DNA of 40,992 nt from Lachnospiraceae bacterium (GTDB taxonomy: Bacteria > Bacillota > Clostridia > Lachnospirales > Lachnospiraceae): positions 1 through 40,992 of the forward strand of contig JAFXAZ010000060.1 of assembly GCA_017521985.1 (NCBI GenBank), read 5' to 3'. The translations under genes were made by a program, and so were the position numbers. Position 1 is the first letter of the stretch. Each line of letters begins with the position of its first letter. Below the pieces are notes generated by a model. The model was not told where the DNA came from, searched no databases, and was given only the letters and a program-made list of their open reading frames with translations. Positions 26,095 to 34,727 of this stretch are shown here, piece after piece.

Positions 26095-26499
26095 ATGACA
26101 AGAACAGAGCAGCGTGAATGCGTGTTTAAACTTTTATTTCGTGTAGAATTTAATGAGCCGGATGAAATGGCACAGCAGAAGGTGTTATTTTTTGCAGACG
26201 ATGAAACGTCTTATTCTGAGAAGGATCAGGCTTATATTGCAGATAAATTTGAGCGTATTAAAGAGGCTATTCCGGAATTGGATGAAGCACTTTTTACCAA
26301 GGCAGAAGGCTGGACCAAGAATCGTATTGGTAAGGTAGAGCTTACCATTTTCCGTCTGGCTATTTATGAAATTTTAAAGGATGATACGGTGCCGGCAGGA
26401 GTTGCCATTAATGAAGCTGTGGAGCTTGCCAAGAAATATGGTCAGGACAATTCCGGCAGCTTTGTGAACGGTGTGTTAGCGAAATTTGTGGCAGAGTAA
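26095..26499 (+). CDS. nusB: transcription antitermination factor NusB
   Basis: NusB binds boxA RNA with S10 (NusE) and supports rRNA antitermination. It has 134 residues, all-helical, with the typical N-terminus TRTEQRECVFKLLFRVEF and C-terminal PAGVAINEAVELAKKYGQDN and FVNGVLAK. It starts 13 bases after asp23, with GAGG upstream. Confidence 0.96.
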   Translation: MTRTEQRECVFKLLFRVEFNEPDEMAQQKVLFFADDETSYSEKDQAYIADKFERIKEAIPELDEALFTKAEGWTKNRIGKVELTIFRLAIYEILKDDTVPAGVAINEAVELAKKYGQDNSGSFVNGVLAKFVAE

Positions 26500-26507
26500 T
26501 TTGTAGT

Positions 26508-27731
26508 ATGGGTAATGTTTATTCCGTTACACAAGTAAATAACTATATAAAAAATATGTTCACGCAGGATTTTTTGTTGCAGGGTCTCTCTATCCAGGGA
26601 GAGGTCAGCAACTGTAAATATCACTCCTCTGGACATATTTATTTTACGTTAAAGGATTCCGGCGGGACGTTAGCATGTATTATGTTTGCCGGCTATCGCA
26701 AAGGGCTTGACTTTGTACTTACGGAAGGTCAGCAGGTCATTGTAACAGGCGGTGTGGATGTATATGAACGCGATGGCAGATATCAGCTTTATGCAAGGGA
26801 GATACGTCTGGCCGGACTCGGCAGGCTGTATGAGCGCTATGAGGCATTAAAGGCAGAACTGCAGGACATGGGGATGTTTGCTGCAGAGTACAAGCGTCCG
26901 ATTCCAAAGTATGTGAAGACGGTAGGAGTGGTTACCGCACCAACCGGAGCAGCCGTGCGTGATATTATTCAGATTTCCATGCGACGTAATCCTTTTGTGC
27001 AGATTATTTTATACCCGGCCCAGGTGCAGGGAGAAGGAGCTGCAGAAAGCATTGTACAAGGCATACGAGCTTTAGAACGACTTAAGGTAGATGTTATGAT
27101 AGTGGGGCGTGGTGGCGGCTCTATAGAGGATTTATGGGCCTTTAATGAGCGCATGGTGGCAGAGGCAGTGTTTGACTGCAGTGTTCCGATTATCTCTGCG
27201 GTAGGTCATGAGACCGATACCACGATTATTGATTTTGTATCAGATTTACGTGCCCCTACCCCTTCTGCAGCAGCAGAGCTTGCTGTGTATGATGTACGCA
27301 TGTTTTTATCACAGATAGAAACCTACCAAGGAGCTTTGTCTAGTGGTATCATACAGAAGATAGAGCGTTATCGTGTGGCCACGGAGCAATACAAACGTCT
27401 GCTTCAGATGAAGCATCCTATGCATCAGATTCGGGTGCAAAGACAGCAGCTTATGAGTTTGGAAGAACGTTTGCAGTCTGCCATGAAGCATCAGATTGAA
27501 TACAAGCGCAGCGAGCTTATGTTAAAAATCAGTCAATTAAAGGGGCTTTCCCCATTAGACAAGTTGGAACAAGGACTTGCCTATGTGTCTTGTCCGGATG
27601 GTACCTCGATACACAGTGTGCGGCAGGTGGAGGAAGGCAATGCCTTAAATATTCAGTTAAAAGACGGCAGTGTACAGGCTGTTGTTACCGGAAAGGAGCA
27701 TATGGATGTCAAAGAAAAGTTCAGCCGCTGA
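26508..27731 (+). CDS. xseA: exodeoxyribonuclease VII large subunit
   Basis: The catalytic subunit of ExoVII, which degrades single-stranded DNA from both ends. It has 407 residues. An N-terminal OB-fold (VYSVTQVNNYIKNMF, GEVSNCKYHSSGHIYFTLKD) is followed by the catalytic region with GVVTAPTGAAVRDI, VGRGGGSIEDLWAFNE and SAVGHETDTTIIDFVSDLRA. A long coiled-coil C-terminus binds XseB. No strong ribosome binding site lies before the ATG, so coupling to nusB eight bases upstream is likely. The 3' end overlaps xseB by 26 bases. Confidence 0.96.
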   Translation: MGNVYSVTQVNNYIKNMFTQDFLLQGLSIQGEVSNCKYHSSGHIYFTLKDSGGTLACIMFAGYRKGLDFVLTEGQQVIVTGGVDVYERDGRYQLYAREIRLAGLGRLYERYEALKAELQDMGMFAAEYKRPIPKYVKTVGVVTAPTGAAVRDIIQISMRRNPFVQIILYPAQVQGEGAAESIVQGIRALERLKVDVMIVGRGGGSIEDLWAFNERMVAEAVFDCSVPIISAVGHETDTTIIDFVSDLRAPTPSAAAELAVYDVRMFLSQIETYQGALSSGIIQKIERYRVATEQYKRLLQMKHPMHQIRVQRQQLMSLEERLQSAMKHQIEYKRSELMLKISQLKGLSPLDKLEQGLAYVSCPDGTSIHSVRQVEEGNALNIQLKDGSVQAVVTGKEHMDVKEKFSR

Positions 27732-27942
27732 AAAAGCGGAGTTAAATATTTCTTTAGAAGAGGCTTTTGCCAAATTAGACTCTCTGATTTCAGAACTGGA
27801 GAAGCCGGAAAATTCTCTGGAAGCTTCTTTTAAAGCCTTTGAAGAAGGTATGCAATTAGTGAAATATTGTAATGATTCTATAGATAAAGTTGAAAAAAAG
27901 GTTCTCGTATTGGGACAAGATGGTGAATTAGATGAATTTTAA
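27706..27942 (+). CDS. xseB: exodeoxyribonuclease VII small subunit
   Basis: A 78-residue helical partner of XseA. Motifs are ISLEEAFAKLDSLISELEKP and SLEASFKAFEEGMQLVKYCN. The ATG at 27706 (MSKKSSAAEK) has AAAGGAG seven bases upstream. The frame extends to 27670, but those codons lie before this site inside xseA. The stop overlaps the ispA start by 11 bases. Confidence 0.95.
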   Translation: MSKKSSAAEKAELNISLEEAFAKLDSLISELEKPENSLEASFKAFEEGMQLVKYCNDSIDKVEKKVLVLGQDGELDEF

Positions 27943-28825
27943 TGAAACTCTAACAACTAAGGTGCAAAATATAGAAAAGATTATAAAGCAGTTTCTTCCG
28001 GAAGAGACCGGCTATCAGAAGACGGTGTTGGAAGCCATGAATTACAGTGTGCTTGCCGGGGGAAAGAGGCTGCGCCCGATGCTGGTACAGGAAGTGTTTG
28101 AAGCCTTTGGCGGCACAGGGGATGTAGCTTGGCCATTTATGGCTGCTATAGAAATGATTCACACCTATTCCCTGGTACACGATGATTTACCGGCGATGGA
28201 CAATGACGAATATCGCCGTGGCCGTAAGACTACTCATGTGCTATATGGTGAGGCTATGGGGATTTTGGCTGGTGATGCCTTATTAAACTATGCATTTGAA
28301 ACGGCCTTTCGTGCCTTTGATAAGGCAGAAACAACGAAATATCCGCGTATTGCCAAGGCGTTAAAGGTACTTGCGGGGAAGGCAGGTATTTATGGTATGA
28401 TAGGGGGTCAGGTTTGTGATATTGAGTCGGAAGACAGCATAGAACCAATTACTGCTGAGCAGCTAATGTTTATCCATGAACACAAAACAGCAGCACTGAT
28501 TCAGGCTTCTATGATGATAGGCGGCATTTTAGCAGGGGCTACGGATGAGAAAGTTGCCGAATTAGAGCGAACAGGGTATGATTTAGGAATTGCATTCCAG
28601 ATTCAGGACGATATATTAGATGTAACCAGTACTTTTGAGGAGTTAGGTAAGCCAATCGGCAGTGACGAAAAGAACCATAAGCAGACTTATGTAACCATTT
28701 ACGGATTGGAACATGCAAAGGCAGAAGTAAAGCGCTTATCAGAAGAGGCAATTTCTTTATTAGGATTAGATTCTGACAGCTTTTTAGCAAAACTTTTTGA
28801 AAGCTTAATTTATAGAAGTAAGTAA
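27932..28825 (+). CDS. ispA: geranyl/farnesyl diphosphate synthase
   Basis: A short-chain trans-prenyltransferase that builds GPP/FPP from IPP and DMAPP for quinone, undecaprenyl and other isoprenoids. It has 297 residues. The first aspartate-rich motif is DDLPAMDND and the second is QIQDDILD, with GGKRLRPML near the N-terminus and SDEKNHKQTYVTIYG near the C-terminus. It lies directly upstream of dxs, as in many bacteria. Product chain length (C15 expected) is inferred from family and context. Confidence 0.95.
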   Translation: MNFNETLTTKVQNIEKIIKQFLPEETGYQKTVLEAMNYSVLAGGKRLRPMLVQEVFEAFGGTGDVAWPFMAAIEMIHTYSLVHDDLPAMDNDEYRRGRKTTHVLYGEAMGILAGDALLNYAFETAFRAFDKAETTKYPRIAKALKVLAGKAGIYGMIGGQVCDIESEDSIEPITAEQLMFIHEHKTAALIQASMMIGGILAGATDEKVAELERTGYDLGIAFQIQDDILDVTSTFEELGKPIGSDEKNHKQTYVTIYGLEHAKAEVKRLSEEAISLLGLDSDSFLAKLFESLIYRSK

Positions 28826-28850
28826 GAAAAGGACAAACTGGGAGACAGAG

Positions 28851-30713
28851 ATGTTATTAGATACCATTTTAAGGGAAAATGATATAAAGCAAATTCCATC
28901 AGACCGATACGATGCCCTTGCAGAGGAAATCAGGGAGTTTCTGATTTCCAAAATCAGCATGACAGGCGGTCATTTAGGACCAAATCTGGGTGTAGTAGAG
29001 CTTACTATGGCGTTGCATTTAAGCTTAGATTTGCCAAAGGACAAGATTATCTGGGATGTTGGGCATCAGGCATATACACATAAGCTTTTAACAGGGCGTA
29101 AGGACAACTTTGATACCTTACGTAAGTATAAAGGACTAAGTGGTTTTCCGAAGCGTAAGGAAAGTGCTTGTGATGCTTTCGATACGGGACATAGTTCCAC
29201 CTCTATTTCTGCAGGACTTGGACTGGTAAAAGCCAGAGACTTACAGGGCAGCGATGAAACCGTTGTGGCGGTTATTGGTGATGGTTCCCTTACAGGAGGG
29301 ATGGCCTATGAAGCGCTCAATAATGCAGCCAGACTGGATACCAATTATATTATTGTTTTAAATGACAACAATATGTCTATTTCCGAAAATGTGGGCGGTA
29401 TGAACAAATACCTCAATAAAATTCGTACCGGAGACAAGTATTTGGGGTTAAAATCCAGAGTTTCCAATGCACTTATGAAAGCATTGCCGCAAAAAGGTGC
29501 CACGGTGGTGGATGGTATCCGTCACTTTAAAAATGGTATTAAGCATTTCGTGATACCGGGAACCTGGTTTGAGGAATTAGGACTTACTTATTTAGGACCG
29601 GTGGATGGACATGATATACCGGCTATGATGCGTGTGTTGGAAGAAGCAAAGCGCGTAAAGGGTGCTGTGGTAGTGCATGTGCTTACCAAGAAAGGCAATG
29701 GGTTTTCCCCTGCGGAAAAGCATCCAAGCAGATTCCATGGTGCGGAGCCATTTAATACAGAAAACGGTTTGCCGACTTCTCCCAGAAAGAGTGCAAACTA
29801 TACCGACATTTTTTCTACTGTTATGATTAAATTGGCAGCCAGAGATGAAAAGGTGGTTGCTATTACCGCGGCCATGCCGGAAGGTACAGGACTTAAGCGT
29901 TACCGCAATATTTATCCGGAGCGATTTTTTGATGTGGGTATTGCAGAGCAGCATGCCGTCACTTTTGCGGCAGGACTTGCTGCAGGGGGATTAAAACCGG
30001 TAGTGGCAATTTATTCTTCCTTCCTGCAAAGGGCATATGATCAGATTTTGCACGATGTATGTATTCAGAACTTACCGGTTGTATTTGCAATAGACAGAGC
30101 AGGGCTTGTAGGAAGTGATGGTGAAACTCACCAAGGCGTGTTTGACTATTCTTATTTGAGCGCGATGCCGAATATGCATGTAATAGCTCCAAAAAACAAA
30201 TGGGAGCTTTCTGATATGATGAAATTTGCTGTGGCTTTGGGAAGACCTGTAGCAGTAAGGTATCCGCGAGGGAATGCGTATACCGGTCTGCAGGAGCATC
30301 GTGCACCAATTGAGCTTGGAAAGAGCGAGTTGTTATTTGAAGGCAGTGAGGTGGCAATATTTGCAGTGGGCAGCATGGTAAAAACGGCCGAGGAAGTGCG
30401 AAAAGCACTATTGGAGCAGGGGATTTCACCTACGATAATCAACGGCAGATTTATTAAGCCGATAGATGAAGCGGCTGTTTTGGAAGCATGCAGGACGCAT
30501 AAATTAATTGTTACGTTGGAAGAAAACGTAGCTGCCGGAGGTTACGGTGAAGCAATAGCAGCATTTATGAAGCGTGAAAAGCTTGATAATGACTTATACT
30601 TGGTAGCCATACCGGATCGTTTTATCGAGCATGGAAGTATTGATCAGCTCAAGCAGGAAATCGAAATGGATGCACCTGCAATTGTAAAAGGAATTTTGGA
30701 GAGAATTCGTTAA
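28851..30713 (+). CDS. dxs: 1-deoxy-D-xylulose-5-phosphate synthase
   Basis: A thiamine-diphosphate enzyme that joins pyruvate and glyceraldehyde 3-phosphate in the first step of the MEP isoprenoid pathway. It has 620 residues. Key motifs are GHLGPNLGVVELT, VGHQAYTHKLLTGR, the cofactor motif GDGSLTGGMAYEALNNA, then LNDNNMSIS, and the transketolase segment DVGIAEQHAVTFAAGLA. With ispA it forms an isoprenoid pair. Its stop overlaps the tlyA start (TAATG). Confidence 0.97.
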   Translation: MLLDTILRENDIKQIPSDRYDALAEEIREFLISKISMTGGHLGPNLGVVELTMALHLSLDLPKDKIIWDVGHQAYTHKLLTGRKDNFDTLRKYKGLSGFPKRKESACDAFDTGHSSTSISAGLGLVKARDLQGSDETVVAVIGDGSLTGGMAYEALNNAARLDTNYIIVLNDNNMSISENVGGMNKYLNKIRTGDKYLGLKSRVSNALMKALPQKGATVVDGIRHFKNGIKHFVIPGTWFEELGLTYLGPVDGHDIPAMMRVLEEAKRVKGAVVVHVLTKKGNGFSPAEKHPSRFHGAEPFNTENGLPTSPRKSANYTDIFSTVMIKLAARDEKVVAITAAMPEGTGLKRYRNIYPERFFDVGIAEQHAVTFAAGLAAGGLKPVVAIYSSFLQRAYDQILHDVCIQNLPVVFAIDRAGLVGSDGETHQGVFDYSYLSAMPNMHVIAPKNKWELSDMMKFAVALGRPVAVRYPRGNAYTGLQEHRAPIELGKSELLFEGSEVAIFAVGSMVKTAEEVRKALLEQGISPTIINGRFIKPIDEAAVLEACRTHKLIVTLEENVAAGGYGEAIAAFMKREKLDNDLYLVAIPDRFIEHGSIDQLKQEIEMDAPAIVKGILERIR

Positions 30714-31600
30714 TGAAGGAACGTTTAGATGTGCTTTTAGTGTCAAACGGATACGCAGAAAGCCGTGAAAAGGCCAAAGCAATTATTATGTCCGGTCAGG
30801 TCTTTGTGGATGGACAAAGAGAGGACAAAGCCGGCAGTATGTTTGACCCGGCAAAAATTCAAATAGAAGTAAAGGGAAGTACGCTAAAATACGTAAGCCG
30901 CGGAGGATTGAAGCTGGAAAAGGCCATGGCGCAGTTTGATTTATCCTTGCAGGACAAGGTCTGCATGGATATTGGTGCCAGTACCGGTGGTTTTACCGAC
31001 TGCATGTTGCAAAATGGTGCCATGAAGGTATTCAGCGTGGATGTAGGACATGGGCAACTGGCATGGAAGCTTCGCAATGACCCTCGCGTAGTTTGCATGG
31101 AAAAGACAAACTTTCGCTATGTTACCATGGAGCATATTAAAGAACCACTGGATTTTGCTTCCTGCGACGTATCCTTTATTTCTTTAACAAAGATTTTGAT
31201 TCCGGCAAGAAACCTGTTAAAGGACAATGGGGAGATGGTTTGTCTGATTAAACCGCAGTTTGAGGCAGGTAAGGACAAAGTAGGCAAAAAAGGCGTTGTT
31301 CGTGAACCGGAGATTCATAAGGAAGTGGTAGCCAAGATTTTGGATTTTGCTGCACTGATTGGATTTGATATATTGCACTTGGAATATTCTCCGATTAAGG
31401 GACCCGAAGGCAATATTGAGTATTTGGTACATCTTAGGAAAAATGCACAAAAGTCCGGAGAAGTTTTGGAACTTACAGAAAAAGAAGCGGAAGAAGCTTT
31501 GAAGGAAATGCAGGTGCTTGGACAGGGTATTTCCACACAGGCACAGGTAAAGGAATGGATTGAGACTACAGTGACACAGGCGCATGGTGCATTGGATTAG
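30713..31600 (+). CDS. tlyA: TlyA family rRNA 2'-O-methyltransferase
   Basis: Predicted S-adenosylmethionine-dependent 2'-O-methyltransferase of rRNA. In Mycobacterium, TlyA modifies 16S and 23S rRNA and sets capreomycin sensitivity. It has 295 residues. An S4 RNA-binding domain (RLDVLLVSNGYAESREKAKA) is followed by an FtsJ-like fold with SAM motif MDIGASTGGFTDCMLQNGA, then VDVGHGQLAWKL and LIKPQFEAGKDKVGKKGVVR. Substrate positions here are not known. The start codon overlaps the dxs stop. Confidence 0.94.
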   Translation: MKERLDVLLVSNGYAESREKAKAIIMSGQVFVDGQREDKAGSMFDPAKIQIEVKGSTLKYVSRGGLKLEKAMAQFDLSLQDKVCMDIGASTGGFTDCMLQNGAMKVFSVDVGHGQLAWKLRNDPRVVCMEKTNFRYVTMEHIKEPLDFASCDVSFISLTKILIPARNLLKDNGEMVCLIKPQFEAGKDKVGKKGVVREPEIHKEVVAKILDFAALIGFDILHLEYSPIKGPEGNIEYLVHLRKNAQKSGEVLELTEKEAEEALKEMQVLGQGISTQAQVKEWIETTVTQAHGALD

Positions 31601-31615
31601 TCGGAAGGGGAGCCT

Positions 31616-32473
31616 ATGAAAAAGGTATGTGTAATTAGTAATGATTTTAAGGATAAGGAATTAGTTCTGACAAATCGCATTACCACTTATTTGAACGAAC
31701 GAGGCTGTGAGACTGTAGTTGTAATGACAAAGTGGGATTGTGAGAAAGAAGAATGGACGAAGCCGGAAGGAATTCCGACGGATGCAGAGTGTATTTTGGT
31801 ACTTGGGGGAGATGGCACCTTGCTGCAGGCTGCACGTCACAGTTATGGACTTCATATTCCGCTTCTGGGCGTAAATTTAGGTACCTTGGGATTTTTGACA
31901 GAGGTAAACAGCGATGGCTTGGAAGATGCGCTTCAGCAGTTGTTAGATGGTGATTATTCTGTAGAAGACCGTATGATGTTAGAGGGCAGTGTCCTTACCA
32001 AGGAAGGTAAGACCATTACCAGTGTTGCATTAAACGATATTGTAGTAAATCGTACCGGTTCATTACAAATAGTACGTTTTGACGTATGGCTCAACAATAC
32101 TCTATTAAAGCGTTATAATGCGGATGGCTGTATTGTATGTACTCCGACCGGTTCTACCGGTTACAATTTATCTGCGGGAGGACCTGTTATTGACCCGACT
32201 TCAGATGCCATGGTTATGACCAATATTTGTCCTCACAATTTATTTAACAGAGGTGTGGTATTGTCCGGCAAAAAATTAATTACCATTGTTATTCCGGGAG
32301 ACAGACAGGGACGCAATCAGCAGGTGGAGGCGACCTTTGATGGATGCTTCAAGATAAAGTTAAATACAGGTGATTGCCTCAATATTACCATGGCGCCATG
32401 TACAACGAAAATTATCCGTTTAGAGCCTACCAGCTTTATGGAAATCTTACATAAAAAAATGAGCTTGTCATAG
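31616..32473 (+). CDS. nadK: NAD kinase
   Basis: Phosphorylates NAD to NADP. It has 285 residues. Motifs are LVLGGDGTLLQAARH, LGVNLGTLGFLTEV, ALNDIVVNRTG and the conserved TPTGSTGYNLSAGGPVIDP. GGGGAG precedes the ATG. It lies between tlyA and argR in the conserved clostridial order. Confidence 0.96.
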   Translation: MKKVCVISNDFKDKELVLTNRITTYLNERGCETVVVMTKWDCEKEEWTKPEGIPTDAECILVLGGDGTLLQAARHSYGLHIPLLGVNLGTLGFLTEVNSDGLEDALQQLLDGDYSVEDRMMLEGSVLTKEGKTITSVALNDIVVNRTGSLQIVRFDVWLNNTLLKRYNADGCIVCTPTGSTGYNLSAGGPVIDPTSDAMVMTNICPHNLFNRGVVLSGKKLITIVIPGDRQGRNQQVEATFDGCFKIKLNTGDCLNITMAPCTTKIIRLEPTSFMEILHKKMSLS

Positions 32474-32482
32474 GAAAAAGAT

Positions 32483-32932
32483 ATGAAGAAAAGCAGACTG
32501 GAAGAAATTATTTCATTAGTGGAACAGAATAGTATAGAGACCCAGGAGGATTTAACCAGCCTTTTAAAGGAGGCTGGTTATAGTGTTACTCAGGCAACGG
32601 TCAGCCGTGATATTAAAAAGCTTGGTCTTATTAAAGCACCGGGCAGAAACGGCAGACAGGTCTATACCATACCAAAGGGAACTAAGGTAGACCTTAGTGA
32701 AAAATACATTCGAATCTTAAAAGATAGCTTTATCAGTATGGAGCCGGCAATGAACATACTTGTAATCAAAACCGTTTCCGGCATGGCTATGGCTGCGGCT
32801 GCGGCACTGGATGCTATGCACTGGCACGAAATGGTAGGTGCGGTAGCCGGTGATGACACCATTATGATTGCAGCCCGTTCCTTAGAGGATACAAAGAAGC
32901 TGGAAGAGAAGTTAGGGGACATTGTCTTATAA
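32483..32932 (+). CDS. argR: arginine repressor ArgR/AhrC
   Basis: A hexameric, arginine-responsive repressor and activator of arginine metabolism genes. It has 149 residues. The N-terminal winged helix has TQEDLTSLLKEAGYSVTQAT followed by VSRDIKKLGLIKAPG. The C-terminal oligomerisation and arginine-binding domain includes HWHEMVGAVAGDDTIMIAAR. It sits in its usual place upstream of recN. AGGAAAA is upstream. Confidence 0.96.
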   Translation: MKKSRLEEIISLVEQNSIETQEDLTSLLKEAGYSVTQATVSRDIKKLGLIKAPGRNGRQVYTIPKGTKVDLSEKYIRILKDSFISMEPAMNILVIKTVSGMAMAAAAALDAMHWHEMVGAVAGDDTIMIAARSLEDTKKLEEKLGDIVL

Positions 32933-32947
32933 GCAAAGGAATGTATT

Positions 32948-34627
32948 ATGTTAAGCAATTTACATGTTAAAAACCTGGCATTAATAGAAGAGTGTGATAT
33001 AAATCTGACACCGGGGCTTAATATTTTATCCGGTGAAACCGGAGCAGGTAAGTCTATTTTAATCGGCAGCATCAATTTAGCCTTGGGAGCAAAAGCGGAC
33101 AAGGATATTATCAGGCATGGTGCAGAATACGGCTTGGTAGAGCTTGTTTTTGAAAATTTAGATGATAAGGTACAGACTGCACTGGAAGCAATGGATTTAC
33201 CGGTAGAAGAAGACGTAGTGATTATTCAACGTAAAATCACACCGGTTAAGAGTATCTTGAAAATAAATGGAGAAACGGTTACAGCACGTCAGGTAAAAGC
33301 ACTGGCAGAAGTTTTGATTGATATTCACGGTCAGCATGAACACCAATCTTTATTAAAGTCTTCCAAACATATGGAGATTTTGGATGCCTATGCAGGAACA
33401 GAGCTATTCGATGAGTTATCAAAGTTAAAAGATGCTTATCAGGAATATAAACATCTTCAGGAAGAATTAGAAAAAGAAAATCTGGATGAAGGACAGCGCA
33501 AACGAGAATTGGATTTGCTGCAGTACGAGGTGGAAGAAATTGAGCAGGCTGCCTTAAAGCTTGGGGAAGATGAAGCATTAGAACAGGATTATCACAGAAT
33601 GCTTCATGGAAAGCAGATTGGGGAAGCTCTGCACAAAGCCATTCAGTGTACGGACTTTGACAGAGGTGCCGGTGCCATGGTAAGCACAGCTCTTAGAGAG
33701 TTAAAACAGGTGGTTTCCTTTAGTGAGGATTTGGAGGAGTTAGATAGTCTGCTGATGGATATTGACAGCTTGTTAAATGATTTCAACCGCGAGGCAATAC
33801 ATATGGCAGATGCGCTGGAATTTTCCGAAGAAGACTTTATACAGACCGAGGAACGTTTAAATGTCATCAATCATTTGAAAGATAAATATGGTAAAACCAT
33901 TGAGAAAGTGCTTGCGTATGCAGAAGAAAAGCAAGCGCGTATGGAAGAGCTTTTGCATTTCGAGGAGCATTTACAGCAGTTGGAAGCCCAAAAGAATCGT
34001 GCATATAATAAGGTGATGCAACATGGCAAGATTATCTCCGATTTGAGAAAAGAGGCTGCAGAGAAGCTGTCACAAATATTGACGAAATCTCTTTTAGAAT
34101 TAAACTTTTTAGACGTAACATTTGAAATTGCGTTAAAGCCAAAGTTAGAGCCTACAAGCAAAGGCCTGGAAGAGGTAGAGTTTATGATTTCTACCCATCC
34201 CGGAGAACCATTGAAGCCAATGGCACAGGTTGCCAGCGGCGGTGAATTGTCACGTATTATGTTAGCCATTAAAACTGTTTTGGCCGAGAGAGATTCTATT
34301 GATACATTGATTTTTGATGAAATTGACTCCGGTATTAGTGGAAAGACCGCTTGGCGTGTTTCAGAGAAACTGGGACAACTTGGTAAAGCTCATCAAATTA
34401 TTTGTATTACACACTTGCCGCAGATTGCTGCTATGGCGGACAATCATTTCTTGATTTCAAAAAAAGTACAGGATGGAAGTACCATTTCCAGTATCGATGC
34501 ACTGAACGAAGAAGAATGCGTGCATGAACTTGCCCGAATGGTAGGAGCAGATGAAGTGGATACTTCTGCAACAGAGCATGCAAGGAATATGCGTTTTCAG
34601 GCAATGCAATTTAAACAAAATAAATAG
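32948..34627 (+). CDS. recN: DNA repair protein RecN
   Basis: An SMC-like ATPase that acts early in double-strand break repair. It has 559 residues. Walker A is GETGAGKS (29-36). A central coiled coil runs roughly from 150 to 370. The ABC signature is ASGGELSRIMLAIK, with Walker B LIFDEIDSGISGKTA and the later ICITHLPQIAAMAD. It ends the housekeeping operon and is followed by an inverted repeat and a terminator. Confidence 0.97.
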   Translation: MLSNLHVKNLALIEECDINLTPGLNILSGETGAGKSILIGSINLALGAKADKDIIRHGAEYGLVELVFENLDDKVQTALEAMDLPVEEDVVIIQRKITPVKSILKINGETVTARQVKALAEVLIDIHGQHEHQSLLKSSKHMEILDAYAGTELFDELSKLKDAYQEYKHLQEELEKENLDEGQRKRELDLLQYEVEEIEQAALKLGEDEALEQDYHRMLHGKQIGEALHKAIQCTDFDRGAGAMVSTALRELKQVVSFSEDLEELDSLLMDIDSLLNDFNREAIHMADALEFSEEDFIQTEERLNVINHLKDKYGKTIEKVLAYAEEKQARMEELLHFEEHLQQLEAQKNRAYNKVMQHGKIISDLRKEAAEKLSQILTKSLLELNFLDVTFEIALKPKLEPTSKGLEEVEFMISTHPGEPLKPMAQVASGGELSRIMLAIKTVLAERDSIDTLIFDEIDSGISGKTAWRVSEKLGQLGKAHQIICITHLPQIAAMADNHFLISKKVQDGSTISSIDALNEEECVHELARMVGADEVDTSATEHARNMRFQAMQFKQNK

Positions 34628-34631
34628 AATA

Positions 34632-34660
34632 AAACATAGCGAATTACAGATACTATGTTT
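34632..34660 (+). repeat. inverted repeat after recN
   Basis: AAACATAG (34632-34639) and CTATGTTT (34653-34660) are separated by 13 bases. It directly precedes a stronger terminator hairpin, giving two hairpins in tandem. It may be an operator for spoIVB or a weak stem; the sequence cannot decide. Confidence 0.5.
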
Positions 34661-34667
34661 GACTTGA

Positions 34668-34697
34668 AATCCAAGGTATAAGAGCCTTGGATTTTTT
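34668..34697 (+). terminator. terminator of the asp23-recN operon
   Basis: AATCCAAGG (34668-34676) and CCTTGGATT (34685-34693) form a 9-bp stem with an eight-base loop and a T-run. Confidence 0.9.
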
Positions 34698-34727
34698 AGG
34701 TACATATTGTTTGTGAAGGAGGCAGCT

